DNA of 36,734 nucleotides from Planctomycetaceae bacterium (GTDB lineage: Bacteria; Planctomycetota; Planctomycetia; Planctomycetales; Planctomycetaceae): contig WFTL01000078.1 in the NCBI GenBank assembly GCA_015485495.1, forward strand, positions 1-36,734. Reading direction: 5' to 3'. Positions within the stretch are counted from its first letter, which is position 1. Each line of letters opens with the position of its first letter. This document shows, piece after piece, positions 1 to 7,646 of the stretch. The position numbers and the translations under genes were made by a program. The notes under the pieces are model-generated. The model had not been told where the DNA came from, did not search any database, and saw only the letters and a list, made by a program, of their open reading frames with translations.

Positions 1-103
1 GCAAAGACAACGGTGCCTGGGTGCCGTTTTCATACGCCGGGGCCCGCCGCTGAATGCCTCCCGAGACTCCCCGTTTCTCCCGCCGCTGACAGTGGCACGA
101 ACA

Positions 104-140
104 CAGGCGGTATGGAAGCAGGCAGTATGGAAACAGGCGG
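104..140. repeat. 15-base imperfect tandem repeat, 2.5 copies
   Basis: Two 15-base units (104-118 and 119-133) differing at two positions, plus seven bases of a third (134-140), run directly into a GGCC-repeated stretch at about 139-154. The block lies downstream of the quinone oxidoreductase stop on the minus strand. No gene is supported in bases 1-200. The period equals that of the minisatellite at 24.8 kb, though the unit sequence differs. Confidence 0.6.
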
Positions 141-200
141 CCGGCCGGCCGGTTCGTCCGCCGCGGAATCCGGTAAATGCGGCCGGCTGCCGGGTTCGCG

Positions 201-1208
201 TCAGTCGCTGACTGTCACCACGATTTTGCCGCACAGCGTTCCGGCACCGTGGATCGTGTTGTCTTCCTGCAGTCGGTGAGCGGCAGCAGCCTGTTCCAGG
301 GAAAATCGACGTCCGATGACCGGGCGAAAACGGCCTTCTGCGGCCGCTCGATTCAGACATTCCGCGCAGACACGCTGTTCATCAGCGGACGCGTTGAACA
401 TCGCAAACCCAATGATCCTCAGGTCGTTCACGTACAGCGGGCCGGCCGGCAGAATCGGTCGGGCATCGCGACCGGCCATGATGATCATTCGACCGCGACG
501 GGCCAGCAGAGGAATCGTGGTTTCCGGAGAAGGCGTTCGCAGCGTTTCAAACCACAGACTGACGCCTCCGTGTTCCGCAGCCGCTTCCCGCACACGCTCC
601 GAAACATTTTCGCAGTCGTAGCGAATCACGCAGTCCGCCCCCAGATCCGCTGCGATGGCCGCTTTCTCGGCGGTGCCCACGGTGGTGATCACACGGGCAT
701 TGTGCAGACGAGCCAGTTGAATGACGGCGGAACCCACACCGCCGGTGCCGCCATGGACGAACACGACTTCTCCGGGAGCCAGATTTCCGTGCAGGTGCAG
801 TCCCAGGTGCGCCGTGATGCCCGTGAGCGCTCCGGCGGCAGCCGCTTCGTCTGTCACGCTGTCCGGAATGGGATACACCCACTGTTCAGACACAGCGATC
901 CGTTCGGCCAGCGTTCCCTGCCGCCCGGACAGACTTTGATTGCTTCCCCAGACGCGATCACCGGGGGCGAACTGAGACACGTTCGCGCCGACGGCTGCCA
1001 CGCGTCCGGCGAAATCGCAGCCCGGAATCCAGAACCCGTCGATGGTGCCGCCCACACTGCCGCTGCGCAGGTAGGTATCGATCGGGTTCACGGCGGAAAC
1101 TGTGATGTCGATGAGCAGTTCATCGTCTGCCGGCGTGTCGATGTCCGGGACATCGCGAATCTGCAGATTTTCCGGGGGACCGTGTTCCGTGATGCAGGCC
1201 GCTTTCAT
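201..1208 (-). CDS. Zinc-independent NADPH:quinone oxidoreductase-like dehydrogenase (MDR superfamily)
   Basis: A 335-residue protein of the medium-chain dehydrogenase/reductase superfamily, quinone oxidoreductase branch, probably cytosolic and NADPH-dependent. It begins MKAACITEHG, has the GroES-like N-terminal half with GCDFAGRV near residue 63, and a Rossmann dinucleotide loop HGGTGGVGSA at about 152-161. The structural zinc cysteine cluster of classical alcohol dehydrogenases is absent, which fits the quinone oxidoreductase type. The ATG at 1208 is preceded by AAGGA at a suitable distance and lies two bases after the stop of the upstream membrane protein gene. A longer in-frame opening to 1454 is only overlap with that gene. 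It is the last gene of a three-gene minus-strand operon. The substrate cannot be told from sequence. Confidence 0.9.
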   Translation of the reverse strand: MKAACITEHGPPENLQIRDVPDIDTPADDELLIDITVSAVNPIDTYLRSGSVGGTIDGFWIPGCDFAGRVAAVGANVSQFAPGDRVWGSNQSLSGRQGTLAERIAVSEQWVYPIPDSVTDEAAAAGALTGITAHLGLHLHGNLAPGEVVFVHGGTGGVGSAVIQLARLHNARVITTVGTAEKAAIAADLGADCVIRYDCENVSERVREAAAEHGGVSLWFETLRTPSPETTIPLLARRGRMIIMAGRDARPILPAGPLYVNDLRIIGFAMFNASADEQRVCAECLNRAAAEGRFRPVIGRRFSLEQAAAAHRLQEDNTIHGAGTLCGKIVVTVSD

Positions 1209-1210
1209 GT

Positions 1211-3304
1211 TCACTGTTCCTTTTTCACGTTTCTCGCGTTGTGGCGCCGGGGCAGCCGCAGGAACACTCCGCCCCACAGCACCAGCGCCGTCAGCACTGA
1301 GATCTGAATTCCATGGCGAATCGCTTTGGACCGGAATTCCCAGCGGACACGGTGTGTTCCGGCAGGCACCGGCACCGTGCGGACCAGACCACCGCGCGGA
1401 TGTTCGGCCGCCGCTTCGTCCTGGGCCGGACGGCCATCGACAAACACCGTCCACCCGGGGTAGTCCAGTTCGTGTAGTTGCAGAATTCCGGGACGAGACA
1501 GCGTCACGTCGAATTCCACCACGGTCGCTTCATCCACCGTGCACGACCAGGAAGTCAGGGCATCCGGAGGGGCTGATTCCAGCCGATCCCGGGCATCGCG
1601 CACAGCGTACAGATACCGCACCGCGTAGGGATCTCCCCAGATTCGGTTCAGCAGGGCATCGGGACCGGCCTGAACGAATTCCAGCCAGTCCGACGGCGGC
1701 AGCCTGGTGTCGGTGAGAACATGGGTCACGGCCAGATCCCGCAGTTTCCGGTGCTGCTCGTCCGACAGAAACCGTTCGTCCTCCGGACTGCGGGCCAGAT
1801 CGAACGCTTCGCTGAAGTACACCGCCGGTCCGATTCCCAGGTACTGCGGAACCGCGGCGGTGCCGAACAGACAGGCCACGTTGGGACCGGGCGCCAGCAC
1901 GCGGGTTGTCCGCGGCGGCTGTGACGTGAAGTAACGGCGAATCCAGCTTTCGTGTCGGTGCGGCCAGATTTCCGGGACGGGAACCGCATCGGCCACCGCC
2001 CGGGACGCCTGGTGCAGATCGAACCATGTCAGGCCGGCGATGACGATGGTGATCGGTACCAGAGAAGCGCGCCGCCCGGCCAGATGGTCCAGCGACAGGC
2101 CGCACAGAACGGCAGCTCCCAGCGTGGCCACGATCGTGTAACGTCCCGGTCCCATGAAATACGAAAACCCCGGCAGATGACCGGTGACCGGCAGCAGCCA
2201 CCCGGTCGCATAAAACACGCTCAGAAGAATGAGTGTCCACCAGATCCGGCGAACGGACGGAGCTGCCGAACGGTGTTTTCGAAACAACAGATCCAGCACG
2301 ATGAGTCCCAGGGGAATCAGGCCCACGTAAAAGTGCGCTTCCACGGCGTTGGTGGCGCTGGAAATCGATCCGGGAAGCTGCTGCAGACGTCCGGACGAAC
2401 GGATTTCCGGGGTGTGCCACCACGTCCAGGATGCGACAAGCTGAGAAAGATACAGCGGCGGCATGTGGCCGTAACCCGGATCGAACGGGCGGTCCGGCCG
2501 GGTCTGTGAAGTATCCCGCTGGCTGATCTGTTTGAGTTCCATGGTCGGCAGAATCTGGGCTGCACTCAGCAGCAGCCCCGTCGCAACCGCAGCCGGCACC
2601 AGCGACACCGTCGACCATGCGGGCCGTCGGTCCTGCGGCGTGAAAACGCGCATCAGAACCGCATAGGCAATCAGACACAGTTCGGTGATGAATGCCAGCG
2701 TGAAGTGACCGGCCAGCAGGTGGACAGCCAGTGCGGACGCCAGCAGAGCGAAGCGCATCCGCCCGGGGCGCGTCAGAAATTCATGCCCCCGCCATAATGT
2801 CAGAGGCAGCCAGACTCCTCCAATGATGCTCCATTCCAGAGAAATGCGGGCGGGAAACCATCCGTAAACATACACCAGGGCTGCCAGTTGAGATGCGGTG
2901 GCAGAAACTCCCTGAGACCGCATGAAGCGCCAGGCGAATACGAAGGCCAGGGCATAATGCAGAACCGTGCTGACGGAAAACGCCCGATTCACTTCGAACA
3001 GGCGGTACAGAATCTGCGTGGGCGGGTAGAACACGCCGGCCTGACTTTCGGCCAGAAGGGGATAGCCCAGTCCCGTCAGAGGATGCCAGCCGGGAATGCG
3101 ATTGTTCTGCAGGCTTTCAGCCAGGACCACCTTCTGCGGCATGAAGTACGGCCATGTGTCGCCGCCGTTGAGATCCTGGTCGGTGAGCAGACCCGACCAG
3201 CACATGACAGCCAGGCCCGTCCCGGTCATGATGGCCGCCAGCCACTGTGTCCACGTGACCGGCGAACCCGGGCAGGCATCCTGATCTGTGTGTCGGCGCG
3301 GCAT
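1211..3304 (-). CDS. YfhO-like multi-spanning membrane protein
   Basis: A 697-residue integral membrane protein with roughly ten or more hydrophobic segments in the first two thirds and a soluble C-terminal beta-rich part (LHELDYPGWTVFVDGR, then RVRWEFRSKAIRHG) followed by a last membrane helix and a basic tail. This architecture, with GDTWPYFMPQ and GWHPLTGLGYPLLAESQAGVFYP near the N terminus, is that of the bacterial YfhO family. Those proteins resemble GT-C glycosyltransferases and in Firmicutes are tied to lipoteichoic-acid glycosylation; the planctomycete substrate is unknown. The ATG at 3304 overlaps the stop of the Dabb gene as TGATG, which implies translational coupling. An upstream start at 3343 would run into that gene and is not preferred. 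Confidence 0.85.
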   Translation of the reverse strand: MPRRHTDQDACPGSPVTWTQWLAAIMTGTGLAVMCWSGLLTDQDLNGGDTWPYFMPQKVVLAESLQNNRIPGWHPLTGLGYPLLAESQAGVFYPPTQILYRLFEVNRAFSVSTVLHYALAFVFAWRFMRSQGVSATASQLAALVYVYGWFPARISLEWSIIGGVWLPLTLWRGHEFLTRPGRMRFALLASALAVHLLAGHFTLAFITELCLIAYAVLMRVFTPQDRRPAWSTVSLVPAAVATGLLLSAAQILPTMELKQISQRDTSQTRPDRPFDPGYGHMPPLYLSQLVASWTWWHTPEIRSSGRLQQLPGSISSATNAVEAHFYVGLIPLGLIVLDLLFRKHRSAAPSVRRIWWTLILLSVFYATGWLLPVTGHLPGFSYFMGPGRYTIVATLGAAVLCGLSLDHLAGRRASLVPITIVIAGLTWFDLHQASRAVADAVPVPEIWPHRHESWIRRYFTSQPPRTTRVLAPGPNVACLFGTAAVPQYLGIGPAVYFSEAFDLARSPEDERFLSDEQHRKLRDLAVTHVLTDTRLPPSDWLEFVQAGPDALLNRIWGDPYAVRYLYAVRDARDRLESAPPDALTSWSCTVDEATVVEFDVTLSRPGILQLHELDYPGWTVFVDGRPAQDEAAAEHPRGGLVRTVPVPAGTHRVRWEFRSKAIRHGIQISVLTALVLWGGVFLRLPRRHNARNVKKEQ

Positions 3305-3609
3305 CAGGGCATGTCGGCATCGAAGACCCGCACCTGTTTCCACAGGTGCTGATTTTCCTTCACGAATGTCGTGTGACGATCGGACACCTGGTAGGCATCG
3401 TGAGCAGCGCGGCTGTCGAACACGATGTTCAGCGCCACATGAAACTGATCATCATTGACCGGTCGGTTCAGGTCGGGTGTGCGGGTTCCGGCAGCGAAAA
3501 AGACAACACCCTCATGTTCCGGCAGGTAACGGCGGCAGGCCGCCACCAGCGTATCGGCCGCATCCGAAGAATCACTGTTCAGAGTGAAGAAAACCTGGTG
3601 TGACAGCAC
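3304..3609 (-). CDS. Dabb (stress-responsive A/B barrel) family protein
   Basis: A 101-residue ferredoxin-like alpha/beta barrel protein. The opening LSHQVFFTL, the central GTRTPDLNRP and the VALNIVFDSRAAHDAYQVSDRHTTFV segment match the Dabb family, small dimeric proteins often found as domains in planctomycete genes. The only reasonable start is GTG at 3609; no ATG precedes the conserved first strand. It is the first gene of the operon with the YfhO-like and quinone oxidoreductase genes. A hairpin with a T run ends about 20 bases upstream of this start, so the operon may have an attenuated leader or a promoter within that short gap. The biochemical function of most Dabb proteins is unknown. 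Confidence 0.85.
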   Translation of the reverse strand: MLSHQVFFTLNSDSSDAADTLVAACRRYLPEHEGVVFFAAGTRTPDLNRPVNDDQFHVALNIVFDSRAAHDAYQVSDRHTTFVKENQHLWKQVRVFDADMP

Positions 3610-3630
3610 GCCTGCAGTCCCTGCTGAAGG

Positions 3631-3661
3631 AAAAAACGTACGGCCGCCTTCACAGCGGCCG
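3631..3661 (-). terminator. Rho-independent-terminator-like hairpin after the Gfo/Idh gene
   Basis: On the minus strand a perfect 7-base-pair stem CGGCCGC/GCGGCCG (3661-3655 with 3647-3641) and a 7-base loop is followed, after TACG, by six T residues at 3636-3631. It lies 93 bases after the stop of the oxidoreductase gene and about 20 bases before the GTG of the Dabb gene. It can terminate the upstream transcript or act as an attenuator for the downstream operon. Confidence 0.55.
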
Positions 3662-3753
3662 CTGAGACCTGCTCCGTCCGTGACCGGCCGGCGGCCGCCG
3701 TTCTTCGAACCGAACAGCGTTCCGGGGACGGGCAGGACCGGTCGGTCCGGAAT

Positions 3754-5265
3754 TCACACGCGATCGGCCTTCGGACAGACGAACGGTTCGCGGTAGTCCC
3801 GCGTCAGCCAGGCATTGGCATCCGCATGGCTGGTGAACAGTTCGCGTTCCGGATCGAACTGAAGTTTCGGCCCCAGCGAAACGGGGAACCGTTCCAGATC
3901 GACTCCGTTGTCCGTCAGATGCCGCAGCGTCCGCTCCAGCGTCGCCTGATTGTCGTCCTGACTGGCTACGTCCTTCAGAGCGGCCGCCAGTTCATCGGCG
4001 CTCGCATGGTTCTTTTCGCCCATGTAGTAGGAAATGTTGCCCAGATGGCTGATGGCCGCCGACAGATGCCCTTCCCGCACGTCCGCATTCAGATCTTCCA
4101 CACGGCGGCTCTGGCAGGCATCCAGGAAGTTTCCGAAGTGGTCTCCGCCTCCCCGGAATTCCTTCACGACATTCATGTCGCGGTCATACGCGATGCAGTG
4201 CGTGTAGGAACGCTGCACCAGATACCCGTCGGATCCGTAGAAGATCACGCCGATCTTGTTCCCTTTGGTGCTCTGGAACAGCCGATTGATTTCCTCGTCC
4301 GCCGAATCATCCACACTCAGACCACGCGTTTCGAACACGATGCAGCGGTCGCCGTAATCGTAGATGGACACTTCGGTGTTGCCGGTGTCGCCCGCATCCA
4401 CGTAGTCGGGATCGTTGCGTTCCGCCTGATATCCCAGACGGCCTCCGTACGTCAGAACACTGGACGGATGGGTGTCGATTCCCAGTCCCCAGCGGGCCAC
4501 GTCGGTCTGGTGAGGTCCCTGGTTGCCCAGATCGCCGTTCCCGTAATGACGCTGCCAGTGCCAGTCGTAATGAAACCGGGGCCGCGTGTGTTTCGGGTTT
4601 GTGTATGTCGCCGGACCGCACCACAGGTTGTAGTCCACTCCGGGAGGAATCGGATAATCGCCCAGAGGGCCGATGGATTTGCGGCGTTTGTAGCACAGGC
4701 CGCGGGCAAAGGTGCAGGTGCCGATGCCGCCTTCTGCCAGAAACTGAACCGCATCACGCACGGCCTGACTGGATCGGCACTGCGTTCCCACCTGGCACAT
4801 GCGTCCGTATTTGCGGGCCGCTGCGATCAGAGCGGTGCCTTCATGCACATTGTGACAGACCGGCTTTTCAACATAGGCATCCTTTCCGGCCTGCATCGCC
4901 CAGATGCCGGTCAATGCGTGCCAGTGGTTCGGCGTGGCCGTGCTGACGATGTCGATGTCGTCGCTTTCGAATGCTTTGCGCATGTCCGAATAAACCACCG
5001 GCCGGCTTCCCTGGTGCTTTTCGACTTCGTCGGCTCGTTTCTGAGCGACCGTTTCGTCGACTTCGACAATGGCCCGCACTTCCGTGCGCGGATCCTTCAG
5101 CCAGGCACTCAGGTGGCTCCCACCGCGGCCCCGCACTCCCACCACACAGGCTCCGATGCGATCATTGGCGGACACTCCGGCCCGGCCAATGGCCGGAAAG
5201 GCTATCGCGGCCGCTCCGGCAGCAGCCACGGACTTCACAAATTGACGGCGATCGACTGAGGACAT
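3754..5265 (-). CDS. Gfo/Idh/MocA-family oxidoreductase with Tat signal
   Basis: A 503-residue exported NAD(P)-dependent oxidoreductase. The N terminus MSSVDRRQFVKSVAAAGAAA is a twin-arginine-type signal. The Rossmann motif GVRGRGGSH lies at about 43-51 and the family signature AGKDAYVEKPVCHNVHEG at about 126-143, with the EKP lysine at 134. NHWHAL near 113 and the GDLGNQGPHQTDVARW segment are typical of the large planctomycete secreted branch of this family, thought to act on sugars or inositols with tightly bound cofactor. The ATG at 5265 is chosen because it starts the signal peptide; the frame stays open to 5325 without similarity. It stands alone: 413 bases separate it from the next upstream gene. 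Confidence 0.92.
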   Translation of the reverse strand: MSSVDRRQFVKSVAAAGAAAIAFPAIGRAGVSANDRIGACVVGVRGRGGSHLSAWLKDPRTEVRAIVEVDETVAQKRADEVEKHQGSRPVVYSDMRKAFESDDIDIVSTATPNHWHALTGIWAMQAGKDAYVEKPVCHNVHEGTALIAAARKYGRMCQVGTQCRSSQAVRDAVQFLAEGGIGTCTFARGLCYKRRKSIGPLGDYPIPPGVDYNLWCGPATYTNPKHTRPRFHYDWHWQRHYGNGDLGNQGPHQTDVARWGLGIDTHPSSVLTYGGRLGYQAERNDPDYVDAGDTGNTEVSIYDYGDRCIVFETRGLSVDDSADEEINRLFQSTKGNKIGVIFYGSDGYLVQRSYTHCIAYDRDMNVVKEFRGGGDHFGNFLDACQSRRVEDLNADVREGHLSAAISHLGNISYYMGEKNHASADELAAALKDVASQDDNQATLERTLRHLTDNGVDLERFPVSLGPKLQFDPERELFTSHADANAWLTRDYREPFVCPKADRV

Positions 5266-5678
5266 GTCTGAGAGTCTCCAGGAAGGACACACACTGCTGC
5301 TGCACCGAGTCCGCATACAGACCACAGCAGGATGGCAGGATGGATTGCAGGATGGTTGTCAGTCGACCGGCGGATACCCCGCCACGTCGACAGGCTTCTG
5401 CAGCGATTCAATCGCATGCCGCCGTCCGATTCAAGCGTGAACCGGAGAAGTTCGCTTCCCGAACACAGACGAATCGGCCATTCAGCTGCCTGCTGCGACA
5501 CGGCCTCCTGCCGCGCAACGAACACGTCGAACGCGCCCGTATTCGTCAGAAATCAGGCTTCCGGCATCCGCTGAGGGAATTCCCGGCAGGCGGACTGCGG
5601 ACACCGAACATCGGAACCGAAGCGGGGCGGGGCGACCGAAAGAATCGACGGAGATCGTTCGCAGTCTGCTCGATCCGC
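5266..5678. other. 413-base intergenic region with short GCAGGATGG repeats
   Basis: I see no gene here on either strand. It forms the 5-prime region of the oxidoreductase on the minus strand. Three copies of GCAGGATGG lie at 5327-5335, 5335-5343 and 5347-5355, about 60-90 bases upstream of the ATG at 5265. No convincing -10/-35 pair was found by eye. Confidence 0.4.
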
Positions 5679-6491
5679 TCAGCGGCGGCTGACCAGAACC
5701 GTCTGCTGATACCTCAGAAACGGCATGTCCTTCAGAGAAGAACTTTGTGCCAGAGATTCCCAGGAACGGATGAGTTTCTGATCCGCTTCGCTCAGATGCA
5801 GCACGAATTTGTATTCCGCCCGCAGCCGCAGGCGTTCATCGGGACGCAGGTCCAGTTCCACCACGGTCGGCAGCCGGCCCCGTTCGCGAAGGTGGCGGTT
5901 GAGTTCCACGCGGGGTTCCGGAAAAAAACTGGCCGGATGCAGGACATAATTCAGCCGCGATGCCCAGTCCGCATACAGCAGGTATTCGTCGACCTGTTCG
6001 GCATCCTTCCAGAGATGAGTCCGGACGGAATAGGTCCATCCGGGCGCCCGCAGCGTCATCTGTCCGCTGCCTTCATCGAAGTGAACATCGAACTGCGGAT
6101 TCAGTTGAAAGGACAGCATCCGGGAGACACGGTCGGCCTCCGGTCCCGAGACACGGCGCAGGTCGTTGACGTAACGAGTCGATTCTTTGCGGCGGGCGTT
6201 CAGCAGATGCCGAATCTCCTCGAACGACACAATCGTCCGCAGCTCCCGGGCTGTGTTGAGTACGACGAATCGTCGGGCGGCCGGTTCGAACAGAATGATC
6301 TCATCGGCAGAATCCACGTAGTCCCATGCCCGGCCGCTGTACAGAAGCGTCACACTGCTGGAAAGCACCGGAGCATCGGCCGCGGGCCGATCGACCTGCT
6401 GCACGACCCGCGCTTCGACGCGCAGTCCCTGCGCCGCGGCAGGCAGAGCCCCGATCAGCATCAGGGCCACAGTCAAAAAGCGACAAACCAT
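5679..6491 (-). CDS. Secreted protein of unknown function
   Basis: A 270-residue protein that I do not recognise. It starts MVCRFLTVALMLIGALPAAAQG, a clear Sec signal peptide with cleavage probable after AAA or AQG, and has no further membrane segment. The mature part is mixed alpha/beta with many charged residues, and contains SGRAWDYVDSADEIILFEPAARRFVVLN, which suggests a beta-rich region, and a helical C terminus. The ATG at 6491 is chosen for the signal peptide; the frame is open to 6635 but this part overlaps the nitrilase gene. It lies 122 bases downstream of the nitrilase-family gene on the same strand, so the two may be co-transcribed. No catalytic motif is visible. Confidence 0.8.
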   Translation of the reverse strand: MVCRFLTVALMLIGALPAAAQGLRVEARVVQQVDRPAADAPVLSSSVTLLYSGRAWDYVDSADEIILFEPAARRFVVLNTARELRTIVSFEEIRHLLNARRKESTRYVNDLRRVSGPEADRVSRMLSFQLNPQFDVHFDEGSGQMTLRAPGWTYSVRTHLWKDAEQVDEYLLYADWASRLNYVLHPASFFPEPRVELNRHLRERGRLPTVVELDLRPDERLRLRAEYKFVLHLSEADQKLIRSWESLAQSSSLKDMPFLRYQQTVLVSRR

Positions 6492-6613
6492 CAGCGAAGT
6501 ACTCGCGCAAACAGAGCAGAATCGGCGGCAGAACCCGAACGCCGCCACTCTATCCGTCTGCTCGATCCGGCAACAGACCGCCCCGGCTGTCGGTCCGACA
6601 GATTGGTTCGCTG

Positions 6614-7561
6614 TCAGTCGTCTTCCGGATGGCATCGGCAGATTCTGCCGGCTGCTGCACCGGCATCCGCCCGTTCCGCCGCTCCTGCTTCCCCCGCCCG
6701 GCCGGCGTGCAGTTCGGGACGATAGAAGCGGCAGAGGCAGTCCGGCGACGCCCAGGCCATTCGCAGATCTTCAGCGCGGCACGTGACGGTCAGAAGATCG
6801 CCTCCGGTGTCGTCGGGACGATGCAGGATGTTTCCCATCGGCCCGATGAAAGCCTGTCCGCCGGGAAACGTCTGACGCACACCGCAGGCTTCCACCGGAC
6901 CGACCAGGTTGCATGCCAGGCCGAAAATTCCGTTTTCCTGACACCGCGCCCGCAGGGCCACACTCGCCCACTCGAACCACGCCGACGCGGTTCCCGGATC
7001 CGGATCGGCGGCAAACGGAAACAGCACGATTTCGGCTCCCGTATCGGCCAGCAGACGTGTGGATTCCGGGAAAAACGTATCGAAGCAGATGTTGACACCG
7101 ATGCGTCCCAGTGGCGTGTCCACCGCAGCGGCCTGCCGGCCTCCGGCATAGAACGGCATTTCGTACATCGGGACATGCAGCTTTCTCCAGGAACCCAGCA
7201 GACCGTCCGGCCCCACCAGAACCTGCGTATTGAACAGCTGCCGCCCGGCATCTTCCAGCAGTCCTGCGCACAGCAGCAAACGACGGTTTCGGGCGATGTG
7301 CGTCAGTTGGGCCACAGCCGGACCATCCAGAGGTTCTGCGAGACGCCGGGCTTCCCGAAGAGCCTTTCGCAGCCAGATGTCGTGGCTGTCTTCCGGGTGA
7401 TTGGGCAGAAATCCGGTGAGCGACAGTTCCGGAAACAGAACCAGTTCCGCTCCCGCAGCGACCGCCCGTTCGGCTGCCCGGCGGATGCGGCCCAGATTCT
7501 CACTGGTCCGTCCGGGCTGAGACGTCATACTCACGGCACACAGAGTGACACAGTCGTTCAT
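6614..7561 (-). CDS. Carbon-nitrogen hydrolase (nitrilase superfamily)
   Basis: A 315-residue nitrilase-superfamily amidase. The catalytic triad is visible: Glu45 in VLFPEL, Lys127 in WRKLHVP and Cys159 in NICFDTFFPE. The context MYEMPFYAGG after the lysine, and the late conserved GGQAFIGPMG, place it with amidases or carbamoylases rather than true nitrilases; the substrate is not determinable. The family is cytosolic and there is no signal peptide. The C terminus ends in an Ala/Gly/Arg-rich low-complexity tail of about 30 residues not needed for the fold. The ATG at 7561 lies only 85 bases from the divergent kinase start at 7647, so the two genes share a compact promoter region. Confidence 0.9.
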   Translation of the reverse strand: MNDCVTLCAVSMTSQPGRTSENLGRIRRAAERAVAAGAELVLFPELSLTGFLPNHPEDSHDIWLRKALREARRLAEPLDGPAVAQLTHIARNRRLLLCAGLLEDAGRQLFNTQVLVGPDGLLGSWRKLHVPMYEMPFYAGGRQAAAVDTPLGRIGVNICFDTFFPESTRLLADTGAEIVLFPFAADPDPGTASAWFEWASVALRARCQENGIFGLACNLVGPVEACGVRQTFPGGQAFIGPMGNILHRPDDTGGDLLTVTCRAEDLRMAWASPDCLCRFYRPELHAGRAGEAGAAERADAGAAAGRICRCHPEDD

Positions 7562-7646
7562 TCACGCGGCTTTCACAGTTGACGGGCTGCCGGGCTCCGG
7601 CGACGCTACCGGTTCTTTCTGCCCTGGCTTCCCCTGCGGGACCAAC

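Noticed and set aside
3826-5259. Long plus-strand open frame (477 codons) opposite the Gfo/Idh gene
   Set aside because: It is a GC-driven antisense shadow: no domain, and the opposite strand encodes a complete family protein with signal peptide.
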